Below are positions 24,501 to 32,560 of a stretch of 64,000 nucleotides of DNA, in pieces. Below the pieces are notes generated by a model that saw only the letters and a program-made list of their open reading frames with translations, was not told where the DNA came from and made no database searches. Position 1 is the first letter of the stretch. Each line of letters begins with the position of its first letter. Source of the stretch: Chlorocebus sabaeus (Eukaryota > Chordata > Mammalia > Primates > Cercopithecidae); contig NC_132911.1 of assembly GCF_047675955.1 (NCBI RefSeq), positions 22,962,565-23,026,564 on the forward strand. Direction: 5' to 3'. A program made the position numbers and the translations under genes.

Positions 24501-27126
24501 CAGCAATTTTTAAAAATGAAAAATATATGCCGACATATTAATAGATTTTCATGAGTTATCTGAAATTACCTCGTCATTAACGATAGAGACCAATGACTAC
24601 TAAATAGGAAAAAACTCTCCATAGTTAATGCCAACCAGCAACCATCTAAGTAAATACTATGAGTAAGGCACTATTAAAATGCTATAGGAGACAAAAAGAC
24701 ATGTCTGTTTGGATGTTTTATCAAGGTGTTAGTCACCCTATGCAAAATGGACAGAAAAGGGAAAAGAAAGTGAAACAAGGAGACCCATCAGGTCCCGGTG
24801 TGAGATTTGACTCAGGGCTATGAGGGTGCAGAAAGGGAACGATATGAAAGACGCCGCAGAGAATGACGGGATGCACCCTGGTTACCAGGCAGATATTCTC
24901 ATTTACATACCCGGTTTTATCTTCATGACCACTGGCTTTCGGTTTTTATCCCTCATTTGCCTGATATCCAACAGATCACGTGGATTGCCATTATGCCTTG
25001 GCCAGCAATAGACAAATATTCGAGAGCCACTGCTGCCACAGTCCACCACGATCCCATAGTTCACACTGGGGTTATTGGTGTCTGTAGCTTCAATGTCAGT
25101 AACTCGTGCCAGGTACCTTAGATAGAAACACACGTATGCTTTGATTTAGACAGAGAATATCATCTTATGTCTAACAGAAAAAATGCAACGACCACCAAGT
25201 CATAATTTTTAAGCTATGTAGCAGCCTCACTATAACGTTAATACAACTGTCGAATAGTTGAAGAGTCGAAAGAAAACAAGTGATAATGATAAAGATCACC
25301 TAAATCAGACACACACACTCCTTTACAGAAGTTCAAACAAATTCCAAAATGCAAAATTCTACTAAACTACCAACTCAAAAATCAGCTTAAAATACGTTAC
25401 AGGAGACGCTTATGCATAAATAATTACTCCAGGGCCTCTTATGATATGGATTTGGTAGTTAGCAGTTAACTAGTTTCAAATGGTTTAACTGTTCATGCCA
25501 TGATGTATATGGTACAGAATCTAGTTCCTACAGTTTCTTAAATTCCAACCTAAAGCCAAACATCGTGAAGTCACGAAATGATTGTGTTATGGTCTGAATG
25601 TTTGTGGACCCCCAAAATTCGTATGTTGGAGACCTAATCACCAATGTGATGCTATTAGGAGGTGGGGCCTCAGGGGGGTGATTAGTTCATGAGGGCAGAA
25701 ACCTCAGGGAGCCTCCTCGCCCCTTTCCATCATGTGAGGACACAGCAAGAAGACCTCCTCATCTCAGAACAAGGAATCAGGCCCTCACCACACACAAAAC
25801 CTATGGCACCTTGATCATGGATTTCCCAACCTCTAGAACAGTGAGAAACAAATTGCTGTTGTTGATAAGCCACCCAGTCTATGGAATTCCGTTCCAGCAG
25901 CCTAAAACAGGTAAGACAGAAGGTATGGCTTCTGGTCTAGAAGGCAAATGTTTTTATCCCTTACCTTTGAAATTTCTTGTCTCTGGTTAGTCGCCCATAC
26001 TTATTTCGGATTATGACAACAGAAAAATATAAAAGTGAAACAGCAGCAGCCAGGACACTAATGACAATAATCTGGCGTAAATTGGTATTCAGAATTCGAG
26101 GACACCCTACTGGAGATATGCTAAAGTGCCAAGAAGCAGGAAAAAGACAGGAGATGCCAATCCTGAAAGTAGAAAGAAAAAGATTTTAAAGGAATCTGCT
26201 CCAATGAAGCTTCCTTCACCTAAAGTGATCCTAAAATAAGATATTTGGCTTGAGCTACCTGAATTTCCCTATCTGTAGGTATCTGTATACTGGCATCTTG
26301 CATGTGCTACACAACAGCTACACAACCCATTATCATAAAACCATCTAAATGAGAATTAGGCCCTGATGGTTATGACACTTCTGTGTTTTCCCCTTTTCTT
26401 GACAGTATCGTGTAGATTTTTTATTTTACTCTGCTTTGTTCCAGAATAAATACAGAATTAGAGACCGCTTACAAGAATAAGTTCAGTAACATAAATCTAT
26501 AAATTGATCATGAAATCTGGTATGAGGATGATGAGACTAAACGGGAACGTAGTATGCAGAAAGGCATGTCGTAAGGTGGGCCTGCTGCAAATGCGACTGA
26601 GCTCATTGCCCATTACACCAGAAATACACAAATAGCTCAGGAGGAGCACATTTGCTTAACACTGAAGTCCAAGACAAATCTCTCCCAGATGACTCGAGGA
26701 ATGGGAGAAAACAGCATTTTAACAACACCCCCATAACAAAGTCAATAAATGAGTTTTCTATGTCCTGTGCTCTTAGAAATATTCCTACAAGACATTTCTG
26801 CAAATAATCAGGAACCTTTCCCCGCAGTTTATGTCAAGAATGAGAGGCTCATTCCAGAAATACAATTTGGCTTTAAAAAAGCTGCACTGCCTTTGGGATA
26901 AATTTTATTATTTTACACTTAATTTCTTTATCATTCACCTTGAAAAGTGCTTCATGCATTAAAATACCTCACTGGGTCCTGGAAGAAAAAAGGTATTAAA
27001 CAGAAGCACAGTACAACTTCACATTTTTCACTTGCAATTTAGATTTTTTTTTCCTCTCGAGATCTGTTTTTGTGTCACCAAGTTTTCATGTTTCATGGTG
27101 ATTAGGCCCATCACTCACCTCCCCAT
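9365..27126 (-). CDS. ENTPD4: ENTPD4, Golgi/lysosomal ectonucleoside triphosphate diphosphohydrolase 4 (UDPase/LALP70), spliced coding region
   Basis: Type II/III membrane nucleoside diphosphatase of the GDA1/CD39 family. The family hydrolyses nucleoside di- and triphosphates (UDP in the Golgi lumen) with divalent cations, which supports nucleotide-sugar transport and glycosylation. Coding exons, in transcription order: 27126-27119, 26162-25965, 25116-24911, 21862-21712, 21210-21107, 18998-18939, 18655-18501, 16845-16679, 13694-13370, 11896-11811, 10905-10744, 9593-9365. They total 1851 nt, giving 616 aa plus TGA, the length of the long human isoform. Visible in the protein: N-terminal membrane anchor about residues 34-54; apyrase region 1 (VVDCGSSGSR, about 92-101); region 2 (LCTAGMR, about 177-183); region 3 (AWIGIN, about 226-231); region 4 (GILDMGG, 268-274); sequons NKT and NET at 404-409; C-terminal membrane segment about 565-583 followed by a basic tail. 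The start ATG lies 8 nt before the end of exon 2. Identity rests on remembered human protein sequence and is near-continuous along the whole length. Confidence 0.97.
9594..10743 (-). other. ENTPD4 intron 12
   Basis: GTAGGG...CATGGGCAG. It contains a G homopolymer near 9974-9983 and no recognisable young repeat. I see no RNA gene or other coding segment. Confidence 0.85.
10744..10905 (-). CDS. ENTPD4: ENTPD4 exon 12 (apyrase region 5)
   Basis: 162 nt between TTGTAG|G and TTAAG|GTAGGG, residues 487-541. It encodes YQCFKSAWMFEVFHRGFSF, then VNYKSLKTALQVYDKEVQW and TLGAILYRTRFLPL. The segment EVQWTLGAIL is the conserved ACR5-like block. Arg541 is split AG|A across the junction. Confidence 0.95.
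10906..11810 (-). other. ENTPD4 intron 11
   Basis: GTAAGT...TTTGTAG. It is mostly unique sequence. A stretch near 11290-11400 resembles the degraded MIR/L2 class. Confidence 0.8.
11811..11896 (-). CDS. ENTPD4: ENTPD4 exon 11
   Basis: 86 nt between TTTCAG|GAT and CTTAA|GTAAGT, residues 459-487. It encodes DYCATKWSILRERFDRG and LYASHADLHRL. The last codon (Lys487) is split, AA|G, with exon 12. Confidence 0.95.
11897..13369 (-). other. ENTPD4 intron 10
   Basis: GTACCC...TTTTCAG. 12350-12480 looks like an antisense MIR fragment (small counts such as AGCATTGTGTAAG, then CTATTTAAAGGATGAAGAC). The rest is purine-rich unique sequence with nothing else supported. Confidence 0.75.
13370..13694 (-). 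CDS. ENTPD4: ENTPD4 exon 10
   Basis: 325 nt, the largest coding exon, between CCATAG|G and GCAAAG|GTACCC, residues 350-458. It carries DPCLP and the tandem N-glycosylation sequons NKTNET (404-409). The region GIYQPPIHFQNSEFYGFSEF includes apyrase-family FYGFSEF. Phase 0 at the 3' edge matches exon 11. Confidence 0.96.
14255..14546 (-). mobile_element. Alu (AluYR-like, Old World monkey type), antisense
   Basis: Full length, poly-T to GCGCCCAGCC. It is flanked by a 16-bp target-site duplication AAGAACTCAGTGTTCT (14239-14254 and 14547-14562). It has CAGTGGCCGGATCTC and GGCTTGAGCCACC, variants I associate with cercopithecoid AluY subfamilies. Confidence 0.93.
15827..16011 (-). mobile_element. 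L1PA-type LINE-1, 5'-truncated 3' end, antisense
   Basis: The AT-rich tail is followed by TACTTTAAGTTCTAGGGTAC, ACGTGCAGGTTTGTTACATA and GTGTGCTGCACC, the reverse complement of the primate L1 3'UTR. It has a perfect 13-bp target-site duplication TCTTACAAATTTC (15814-15826 and 16012-16024). Only about 185 bp were inserted. Confidence 0.92.
16679..16845 (-). CDS. ENTPD4: ENTPD4 exon 9
   Basis: 167 nt between TGCAG|GAAGAA and AACAG|GTAAAG, residues 295-350. It encodes EEVAKNLLAEFNLGCDVHQ, then TEHVYRVYVATFLGFGGN and ARQRYEDRIFANTIQKN. It contains the conserved LGFGGN motif (with YVATF) of the family's C-terminal lobe. Confidence 0.95.
16846..18500 (-). other. ENTPD4 intron 8
   Basis: Opens with the weak donor GTCATT (or GTAAGC when the proximal site is used) and ends TTGCAG. 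17030-17540 resembles an old L1M fragment. 17640-17820 is an antisense MIR (loss of polarity signal: ACAGATGAAGAAACC, then AAGGTCCCACAACTAGTGAGG). Confidence 0.75.
18501..18655 (-). CDS. ENTPD4: ENTPD4 exon 8 (apyrase region 4, alternative 3' edge)
   Basis: 155 nt from TTCCAG|AT, residues about 243-294. It holds GILDMGGVSTQIAYEVP (ACR4). Two donors are visible. A distal one, CAGCAG|GTCATT at 18500, gives the 616-aa form. A proximal one, AAAACT|GTAAGC at 18524, removes VSFASSQQ (residues 287-294). Skipping these 8 residues is the known difference between the human 616- and 608-residue isoforms. Confidence 0.95.
18939..18998 (-). CDS. ENTPD4: ENTPD4 exon 7 (apyrase conserved region 3)
   Basis: A 60-nt exon between CTATAG|GT and GATG|GTAAGT. 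It encodes VYAWIGINFVLGRFEHIED (residues 224-242), the ACR3 core. It is too short to stand out as an ORF and was found from splice sites and family sequence. Confidence 0.95.
19329..19647 (+). mobile_element. Alu (AluS-like), sense, with A-rich tail
   Basis: Starts GGCTGGGCACGGTGGCTCA and ends in CAAAAC repeats. A second Alu sits in its tail. The target-site duplication TCAAGGTATC (19319-19328 and 19950-19959) flanks the pair, not each element. Confidence 0.92.
19648..19949 (+). mobile_element. AluY-like, sense, inserted in the tail of the preceding Alu
   Basis: Starts GGCCGGGCGCGGTGGCTCA. The left arm lacks a short segment (GAGACCATGGTGAAACC, missing CATCCTGGCTAA). It has a right monomer and a poly-A tail with A/G interruptions. 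Confidence 0.92.
21107..21210 (-). CDS. ENTPD4: ENTPD4 exon 6
   Basis: 104 nt between CTAACAG|C and GAAG|GTTGGT, residues 188-223. It encodes QQKAILEDLLTDIPVHFDF and LFSDSHAEVISGKQE. HAEVISGKQEG is the conserved segment leading into ACR3. The phases at both ends match exons 5 and 7. Confidence 0.95.
21211..21711 (-). other. ENTPD4 intron 5
   Basis: GTGATC...CTAACAG. It includes a CAAAA-rich stretch at 21278-21312 and a GATGATGAC/GGAGGAGGAG purine tract near 21610-21650. No gene is seen. Confidence 0.85.
21712..21862 (-). CDS. ENTPD4: ENTPD4 exon 5 (apyrase conserved region 2)
   Basis: 151 nt between CCTAG|GC and GAAAG|GTGATC, residues 138-188. The peptide runs ISEFATSPEKVSDYISPLL, then NFAAEHVPRAKHKETPLYIL, then CTAGMRILPE. 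ACR2 is CTAGMR. A different frame of the opposite strand is open across this segment and can hide the exon if only long ATG-started ORFs are examined. Confidence 0.95.
21863..24910 (-). other. ENTPD4 intron 4
   Basis: GTATGT...GCCTAG. About 22500-23130 matches the L2 3' end in the sense direction (AGAATCTTCTCCACCCACC, then CTTCTCAAGGGCACAAAATG and ACACAGTGCCTAGGAAATGG). 23600-24300 is AT-rich with no assigned element. Confidence 0.75.
22500..23130 (+). repeat. L2 LINE fragment
   Basis: Carries the characteristic L2 3' order: a C+T-rich stretch, then 'agggcacaaaatgtgtct', then 'cctaacacagtgcctaggaaatgg', ending in GAATGAGTACATCAATGAAT. Old and diverged. Confidence 0.65.
24911..25116 (-). CDS. 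ENTPD4: ENTPD4 exon 4 (apyrase conserved region 1)
   Basis: 206 nt between CTAAG|G and CCGG|GTATGT, residues about 69-138. It contains YLARVTDIEATDTNN and the phosphate-binding ACR1 DCGSSGSR followed by IFVYCWPRHNGNP. Compared with remembered human sequence, four positions differ (N87S, V102I, F106C and H115R by this protein's numbering). The cysteine in FVYCW replaces an aromatic residue usual in this family. Confidence 0.95.
25117..25964 (-). other. ENTPD4 intron 3
   Basis: GTAAGG...ATCTAAG. It contains a MaLR-like LTR (listed). The rest is unique. Confidence 0.85.
25585..25918 (+). mobile_element. MaLR-type solo LTR (MST/MLT1-like)
   Basis: Runs from TGTTATGGTCTGAATGTTTG to GTAAGACA. It contains GGAGGTGGGGCCTCAGG, CATGTGAGGACACAGCAAGA and TAAGCCACCCAGTCTATGG, the order seen in ERVL-MaLR LTRs. 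The subfamily was not assigned. No internal sequence is present. Confidence 0.7.
25965..26162 (-). CDS. ENTPD4: ENTPD4 exon 3 (signal-anchor exon)
   Basis: 198 nt between TTTCAG|G and CAAAG|GTAAGG. It encodes residues about 3-69: a cytosolic start (IGISCLFPASWHFS), the hydrophobic anchor VISVLAAAVSLLYFSVVII, and the basic juxtamembrane stretch RNKYGRLTRDKKFQ. Phase 2 out joins the G of exon 4 to make Arg69. Confidence 0.95.
26163..27118 (-). other. ENTPD4 intron 2
   Basis: GTGAGT...TTTCAG, about 960 bp. It shows no Alu or L1 and nothing else recognised. Confidence 0.8.
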
Positions 27127-27223
27127 ACTGAAAGGTCAGCAACAAGGCAATGGTCTGGGATTCAGTCCTTCTCACAAACAATTATAGAAATAATGCTGGG
27201 GTCCTCACGGAGTTAGAGCCCTC
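27119..27223 (-). CDS. ENTPD4: ENTPD4 exon 2 (5'UTR plus first 8 coding bases)
   Basis: The exon ends ATGGGGAG|GTGAGT, so only ATG, GGG and two bases of the third codon (Arg) lie here; the ATG is at 27126-27124. The codon is completed by the G at 26162 to give Met-Gly-Arg-Ile as in human ENTPD4. The 5' edge is tentative. The best acceptor I see is the pyrimidine-containing GGAACAG|GAGGG with its first exon base at 27223. A second AG directly before the ATG (TTTCAG|TATG) would leave a 9-nt exon and is unlikely. Confidence 0.75.
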
Positions 27224-28234
27224 CTGTTCCAGGAAGTGAGACAAATCACAAAGATAGCATCATCAAAGAAAACATCTACGTTCTTTAAGTGTGTGCTTAA
27301 ATCCAGCCACATATAATCTATACATACATGATCCTCGCACTGAAGCTGCTGGAAGGGTTTATTCTGAGCAACACACTTCTAAGTTAATTTCATACTGTCC
27401 AATATAGACCTAAATCAAAAGAGATGATAATCGTCTGGTACTAGTTAGTGCTCTCTAACCAAAAGTGATCCCAAAATATCAGGATATCAAATACGCCATA
27501 AATACCTTATGGTACAAGGGAGATTTGGGGTGGAGGTAGGAGACAGGCAGAATAAATTGAATGTGAACCTGAAATGTCCATTCACTTGATAAATGTCTAT
27601 TAGACTTCCCTTTTATATACAAAGTACTGTGCAAGGCACTGTGTCCCTAGTTAGTTCTCTGACTCCACCATTATCACTCCTCCTCCAGCCTCCAGGCCTC
27701 AAACTGCAGAGCAGACAGAGGCCTTCAGCCAGGGCCTCCTTCCAATCTGCTGAAGCCAAAGGACAAGCAGTCTCTATCTTTCCTTGGTCTCGCAAAGCTG
27801 CCTGAGCTCTCAAGACAGCTGTCTCATCTGGTCTGCTTCTGAGCTCTGGAGTAACTGCTGCTCAGGATCCTTTAAGTGTTGTTCTCTGCCAACCCCGACT
27901 ACTCTTATGTTTCCAGGCTCTCTGTCTAGCCTCAGTATCTTCTAATACAATCATTACTGAGGCTTCAATGATCAGACAACTCAAAATTTTCTTTCTCCAC
28001 CCCAGGCTTCTCTTCTACGCATCTTAAACAGCCTAGGAGCCGTCTCTATCTGAATGTTGCACAGAACCATGAGAAAATTCTAAAACTGCACCCCTAACAA
28101 CTGCAGTCTTCACCGCTTTTTCTCCTAATCTGCTCTGCCCCTGCAGTCTCAATTTTGATCCCACAGAGCTACACAAATCGGAAACCAGACTCAAGTGTGA
28201 TCCCTCTTCCTTCATCTTCCAAATGTAATTTCTT

Positions 28235-28534
28235 TTTTTCCTTTCTTTTTTTTTTGAGATGTTGTCTTGTTCTTGTCACCCAGGCTGGCGGAGTGTAATG
28301 GCACCATCTCAGCTCACTGCAACCTCCGCCACCTGGGTTCAAGCGATTCTCCTGTAATCCCGAGTAGCTGGGATTACAGGTGCCTGCCACCACGCCCAGC
28401 TAATTTTTGTATTTTTAGTAGAGATGGGGTTTCGCCATGTGGGCCAGGCTGGTCTCGAACTCCTGACCCCGTGATCCGACCGCCTCAGCCTCCCAAAGTG
28501 CTGGGACTACAGGCATGAGCCACTGCGCCTGGCC
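28235..28534 (-). mobile_element. Alu (AluS-like), antisense
   Basis: T-rich start to CGCCTGGCC, with a 16-bp target-site duplication CCAAATGTAATTTCTT (28219-28234 and 28535-28550). Confidence 0.92.
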
Positions 28535-28550
28535 CCAAATGTAATTTCTT

Positions 28551-29350
28551 ACCAATTCCTTTAATTTCTTTAACCTCAGCTTATCTAAAATCCCTTTCGT
28601 TATCACCTTCTCCTGAGATCAGGCTCTTATCTCTTGCCTGCTCTATCAAAAGAGCAGACTAACTAGTCTTCTACGGCAGTCTCAACCAGTGGCCCCACAA
28701 TGCTGCCTCCAACACCCTCCGGCACAGATACTTTCTCGGAAATTGATAGCTCCACACTCCCACCCCTTGCTCAGAACCCTGATCAGATTACTTCTGTACT
28801 CAAAATCCACCAAAGACTGCAACCTACAAAGTCGTAGAGGATCTGACACCTGTTAAGGCTCTGACCTCATCGTCTACTCTCTCCTCCTTTAACACTGCAT
28901 TGCAGTCACACTGATGTGCCGAGTGGTCTTCAAAAATGCCAGGCACTCTCTGGTCTCAGGATCTCTCAACTTGTTGCCCCCTCAACTGCTAGGGAGTAAT
29001 CTGTATGGCTCACTTTTTCATTCCCATCAGGTCTTTACCCAAATGTCACCTTCTCAAGGAGGACTTTCCTGGTAACTCGATCAATAACTGTAATGCCTAC
29101 CCCCTCCCCACCAACTCCCTTCCCTGCCTGACCTTTTCTCCTCAGCATTTATTTATTAAACGCTTATACAGTGCTCATTACGTGCCAGCCCTTGCTCCAC
29201 ACATTGCACAAGTACTAACTTCACCCTCCTAACAACTTACAAGACAGACACTATTATCACAATACTCTATGGATGAGGCAGAGAGGCTAAGTAACTTGTC
29301 TAAGGTCACACAGCTCCTGGGAGGGGAGGTGGGATGCAAGCGTGAGAATC
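28551..29350 (+). repeat. L2 and MIR debris
   Basis: 28860-29120 has L2-like order (AATGTCACCTTCTCAAGGAGG, TTTCCTGGTAACTC). 29145-29345 matches an antisense MIR (TTATACAGTGCTCATTACGTG, CTAAGTAACTTGTCTAAGG, TCACACAGCTCCTGGGAGG). Confidence 0.6.
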
Positions 29351-29664
29351 AACTCACCCTCGTCCTCTAACATAATGCGTGTGTTACGTTTCTCTTTTTT
29401 GTCTCTTCCTCCAGAATGGGAGCTCCCCCAGGCCCAGGTTTTGGTCTGCTCAGCTGAGTGCTAGTTGCAGCTTTGCAGACCCCAGGAAAGGGCCTGGCAA
29501 GAAGTCAAGTTTTAGAGTTCTGGGACCCAAAAGGGTTAAGAACCTCTATACTAGAGTGACCTTTCCAAAACAAACAGGGAATCATACCTCCCCATCCCCC
29601 AACTTTTCTCTCTCACTCCTTAGGATATAAAAGAGATCCCTCATGATCTAGTCTGGTGCTCTCC

Positions 29665-29860
29665 ACTGAGGTAGCCACTTGCCACATATGGTTATTTAAA
29701 GTAATTAAAATTAAATAAAATTAGCCAATTAAAATTAAATAAAAGTAGCCACTTGCCACGTGTGGTTATTAAAAGTTATTAAAATTAAATAAAATTAAAA
29801 ATTGAGTTCCTCAGTTGTACTAGCCACCTTTGAAGTGCTCAACTGCCACATACAGCTTCT
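29665..29860. mobile_element. MER5A-like hAT-Charlie element with internal duplication
   Basis: TAGCCACTTGCCACATATGG, AAAATTAAATAAAATT, AGTTCCTCAGTTGTACTAGC and GAAGTGCTCAACTGCCAC match the MER5A order. The left part (about 75 bp) occurs twice in tandem. Confidence 0.75.
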
Positions 29861-30719
29861 GCATTAGTCAGTCCAGACATAAAACACTGACATCATCGCA
29901 GAAAGCTCTTTGCAAAGTACTGATCTGGGGCCCATCTTCTGTCTCATCCCGACAGACCCCTCCTATGTACCCTAGGCTCCAGCCACACGAAACACAAGCT
30001 ACAGATCACTGAAATGCCTCTCATTCCTTGGCATTTGCAGAATGAACCTCTCCCTTGGGTCGTCAGTTGCATTACTAAGAATCAGTCCTGACACAAATCA
30101 AGCATGAGTCCTGGGTGAGTTTCCCTAATCCTCATATCCCCAGAGTATTTGCTTATCACAGCAGTGGGATAAAGTATTACACTTGTGGTTGGCTTCCTCA
30201 TTACATGACAAGTCCCACTAGGGCAGGGACAGCCTCTTATTCTTCTGTTTCCCCAGTGACCAGTGCCTGCCACACAAATCATGGGTAACTCTTGCAGGTT
30301 TCACAAATGGCTGGAAATGGGAGATACAAAGATGAATTAGATACAGGCCCAGACCTTAAAGAATCTATAATGCAGTGGAGGAAATAAAACGTACACACAA
30401 AGATATTAGACAGTAAAAAGTATGAATACTGCCTACCTGACAAAGGGAAAAAATCACTTTAGTTCAAGTTTTAATATGGTTTCCATATTGTACCCTGTAC
30501 CCCAAATTTAGGACAAACAATGTCTGTGATTTAAAAGTTTACACAAAAAGTAAAAAGAAAAAAAAATCAGTGATCTAGATCTTTAAATGGATTTTAATGT
30601 TTTTATAAAATAGCTGCACAAGTTTAAAACTTCTATGTGCTTTAAAAAAAAAATTCCCTCCTCGGTACGAATACACACAACTTGGGAAAAGTACTTGCAA
30701 CGTGCGTGACAAAGAGTAA

Positions 30720-31360
30720 ATAACCTTTACATATCCAAAGTTCTCATAAAGAAATGAGACAGACTGAATAGAAAAATAAGCAAAGACAATGTGAGATTAT
30801 TGAAATGATCTTATTGAAATGGCTGATAAAATAGAACTACCAGTATTCAGATAAACAGAAATAAAAACAGCTATCAGATTGGCAGTCATGAAGGCCTGGT
30901 GATACTTGGCTAACAGGGGACGGGGAAAACCTCGATGAGTAGTGCTGTGAGACTCTGGACAGGCACATCACTAACATTCTGGGGGTATTGGGGTGACGCA
31001 TACAAACATTTACGCGTGCCGACCCTCTGCTCTACCCATCACACTTCCAGAAATTCATCTTTAGGAAGTCATGCGGTAAATTCACTAAAATATCTATAGG
31101 ATGTTCATCATAGTATTGTGTGTAACAGCAAAACACTGTTACTAATGTCCACTGTGGGGTACATTTGTGCAGTGGAATACAATGTGACTATTAAAGGTGA
31201 TGATAAGATCTATTTATTGACATGAAAAAGATGTTCATGATATATTAAGTGAAAAAATGTCACCATGCTGGGGGGGATAAAATGTTAGGAAAGAAACCAA
31301 AATGTTAACAGTGCTTAGTTATTTCTGGGCAATAAGATCAGGTATCATCTTTATTTTCTT
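30720..31360 (+). mobile_element. old L1M 3' region fragment
   Basis: Contains GTGCAGTGGAATACAATGTG, ACTATTAAAGGTGATGATAA and CATGATATATTAAGTG, the usual L1M/L1ME 3'-terminal phrase order. Heavily mutated, no intact ORF. Confidence 0.65.
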
Positions 31361-32262
31361 CCCTAGTCTTGCCTATATTTTTCAAAGGACATATATTAAT
31401 TTTATCATCAGAAGAAATAACGATTTTTAACAAGCTACCTTTGACTGATGAAACCTTGTTTCCAGGATCAAATACTTTTCTGAACATACTGAAAAAGCCT
31501 ATCTTAAAAGCCTATCAGGACACAGGAATTCCAATCCAAACACTAAAAAAAAAAAATCAGTGAGAGCTGTGTGATAGCTGAACTGAGAACCAAAGAAAAG
31601 AAAGTTTTAGTTAGCAGCTTAAAGTCATAGTTGAAAGCAAACTGGTCCTTGGGGGAGAAAATCAGGACTATAAAGGTGATATGAGGAGTAACAAACCCAA
31701 CTCCAAATTTCAAGGAGTTTGCAGATTGCTACAGAGAAAATACTAATACCCAGAAAATAACCAAGCTACTAATTCAAGGCAATGTTAAATTACTCGGATT
31801 CTTGTTATAAGAGCTCAGAGAAGAGCACAGCGAAGGCTAGCTTTAGCAGGAAAAGATTTCTGGAGGTGGGAGGTCGATTCTGGATGGGGTGAGAACACAC
31901 TTCGAAGAGGAAGGTGACTGCGAGAAGGATCACAGCACACTTAGGAAACTTTGTGTCATCTGAGGTTTGTCTCAGGACTTCTTTTTTTTTTTTCTTTTGA
32001 GATATGTGATGATTTTGGTCAAAAGGATAAACAGATATTTTAAGTTACAAAACTTGTGTTTAAAAGCAGAGAAAACAGGACAGCTTATAACTGCTGAAGC
32101 ACTATAATTTTTACTCAGGACAAAAGTACGACAGATTATTGCCTAAAAGTTAACAATATGGTAATTTGATCTTCAAATGTAAACTCCAATTGTCCTTCTA
32201 GTTAAGAATCTTCGCACCAGGGGTCTGGGAGGCAAATTCAGTACCACCACATAAAACTGACA

Positions 32263-32560
32263 ATTTTTTTTTTTTTTGAGACGGAGTCTCGCTCTGTCGC
32301 CCGGGCAGGAGTGCAGTGGCCGGATCTCAACTCACTGCAAGCTCCGCCTCCCGGGTTTACGCCATTCTCCTGCCTCAGCCTCCCGAGTAGCTGGGACTAC
32401 AGGCGCCCGCCACCTCGCCCGGCTAGTTTTTTTGTATTTTTTAGTAGAGACGGGGTTTCACCGTGTTAGCCAGGATGGTCTCGATCTCCTGACCTCGTGA
32501 TCCACCCGTCTTGGCCTCCCAAAGTGCTGGGATTACAGGCTTGAGTCACCGCGCCCGGCC
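32263..32560 (-). mobile_element. Alu (AluYR-like, Old World monkey type), antisense
   Basis: Has CAGTGGCCGGATCTCA, CCTCGCCCGGCTAG and GGCTTGAGTCACCGCG. The target-site duplication is AAAACTGACA (32253-32262 and 32561-32570). Low divergence suggests a recent insertion in intron 1. Confidence 0.93.

Noticed and set aside
21210..24911. Apparent loss of ENTPD4 exon 5
   Set aside because: At first no long minus-strand frame showed the region-2 peptide. Direct reading found the exon at 21862-21712 with correct phases, so the gene is complete.
27119..27133. A 9-nt exon 2 using the AG just before the start codon
   Set aside because: Micro-exons of this size are rare and the upstream GGAACAG acceptor gives an ordinary exon, though neither was confirmed by transcripts.
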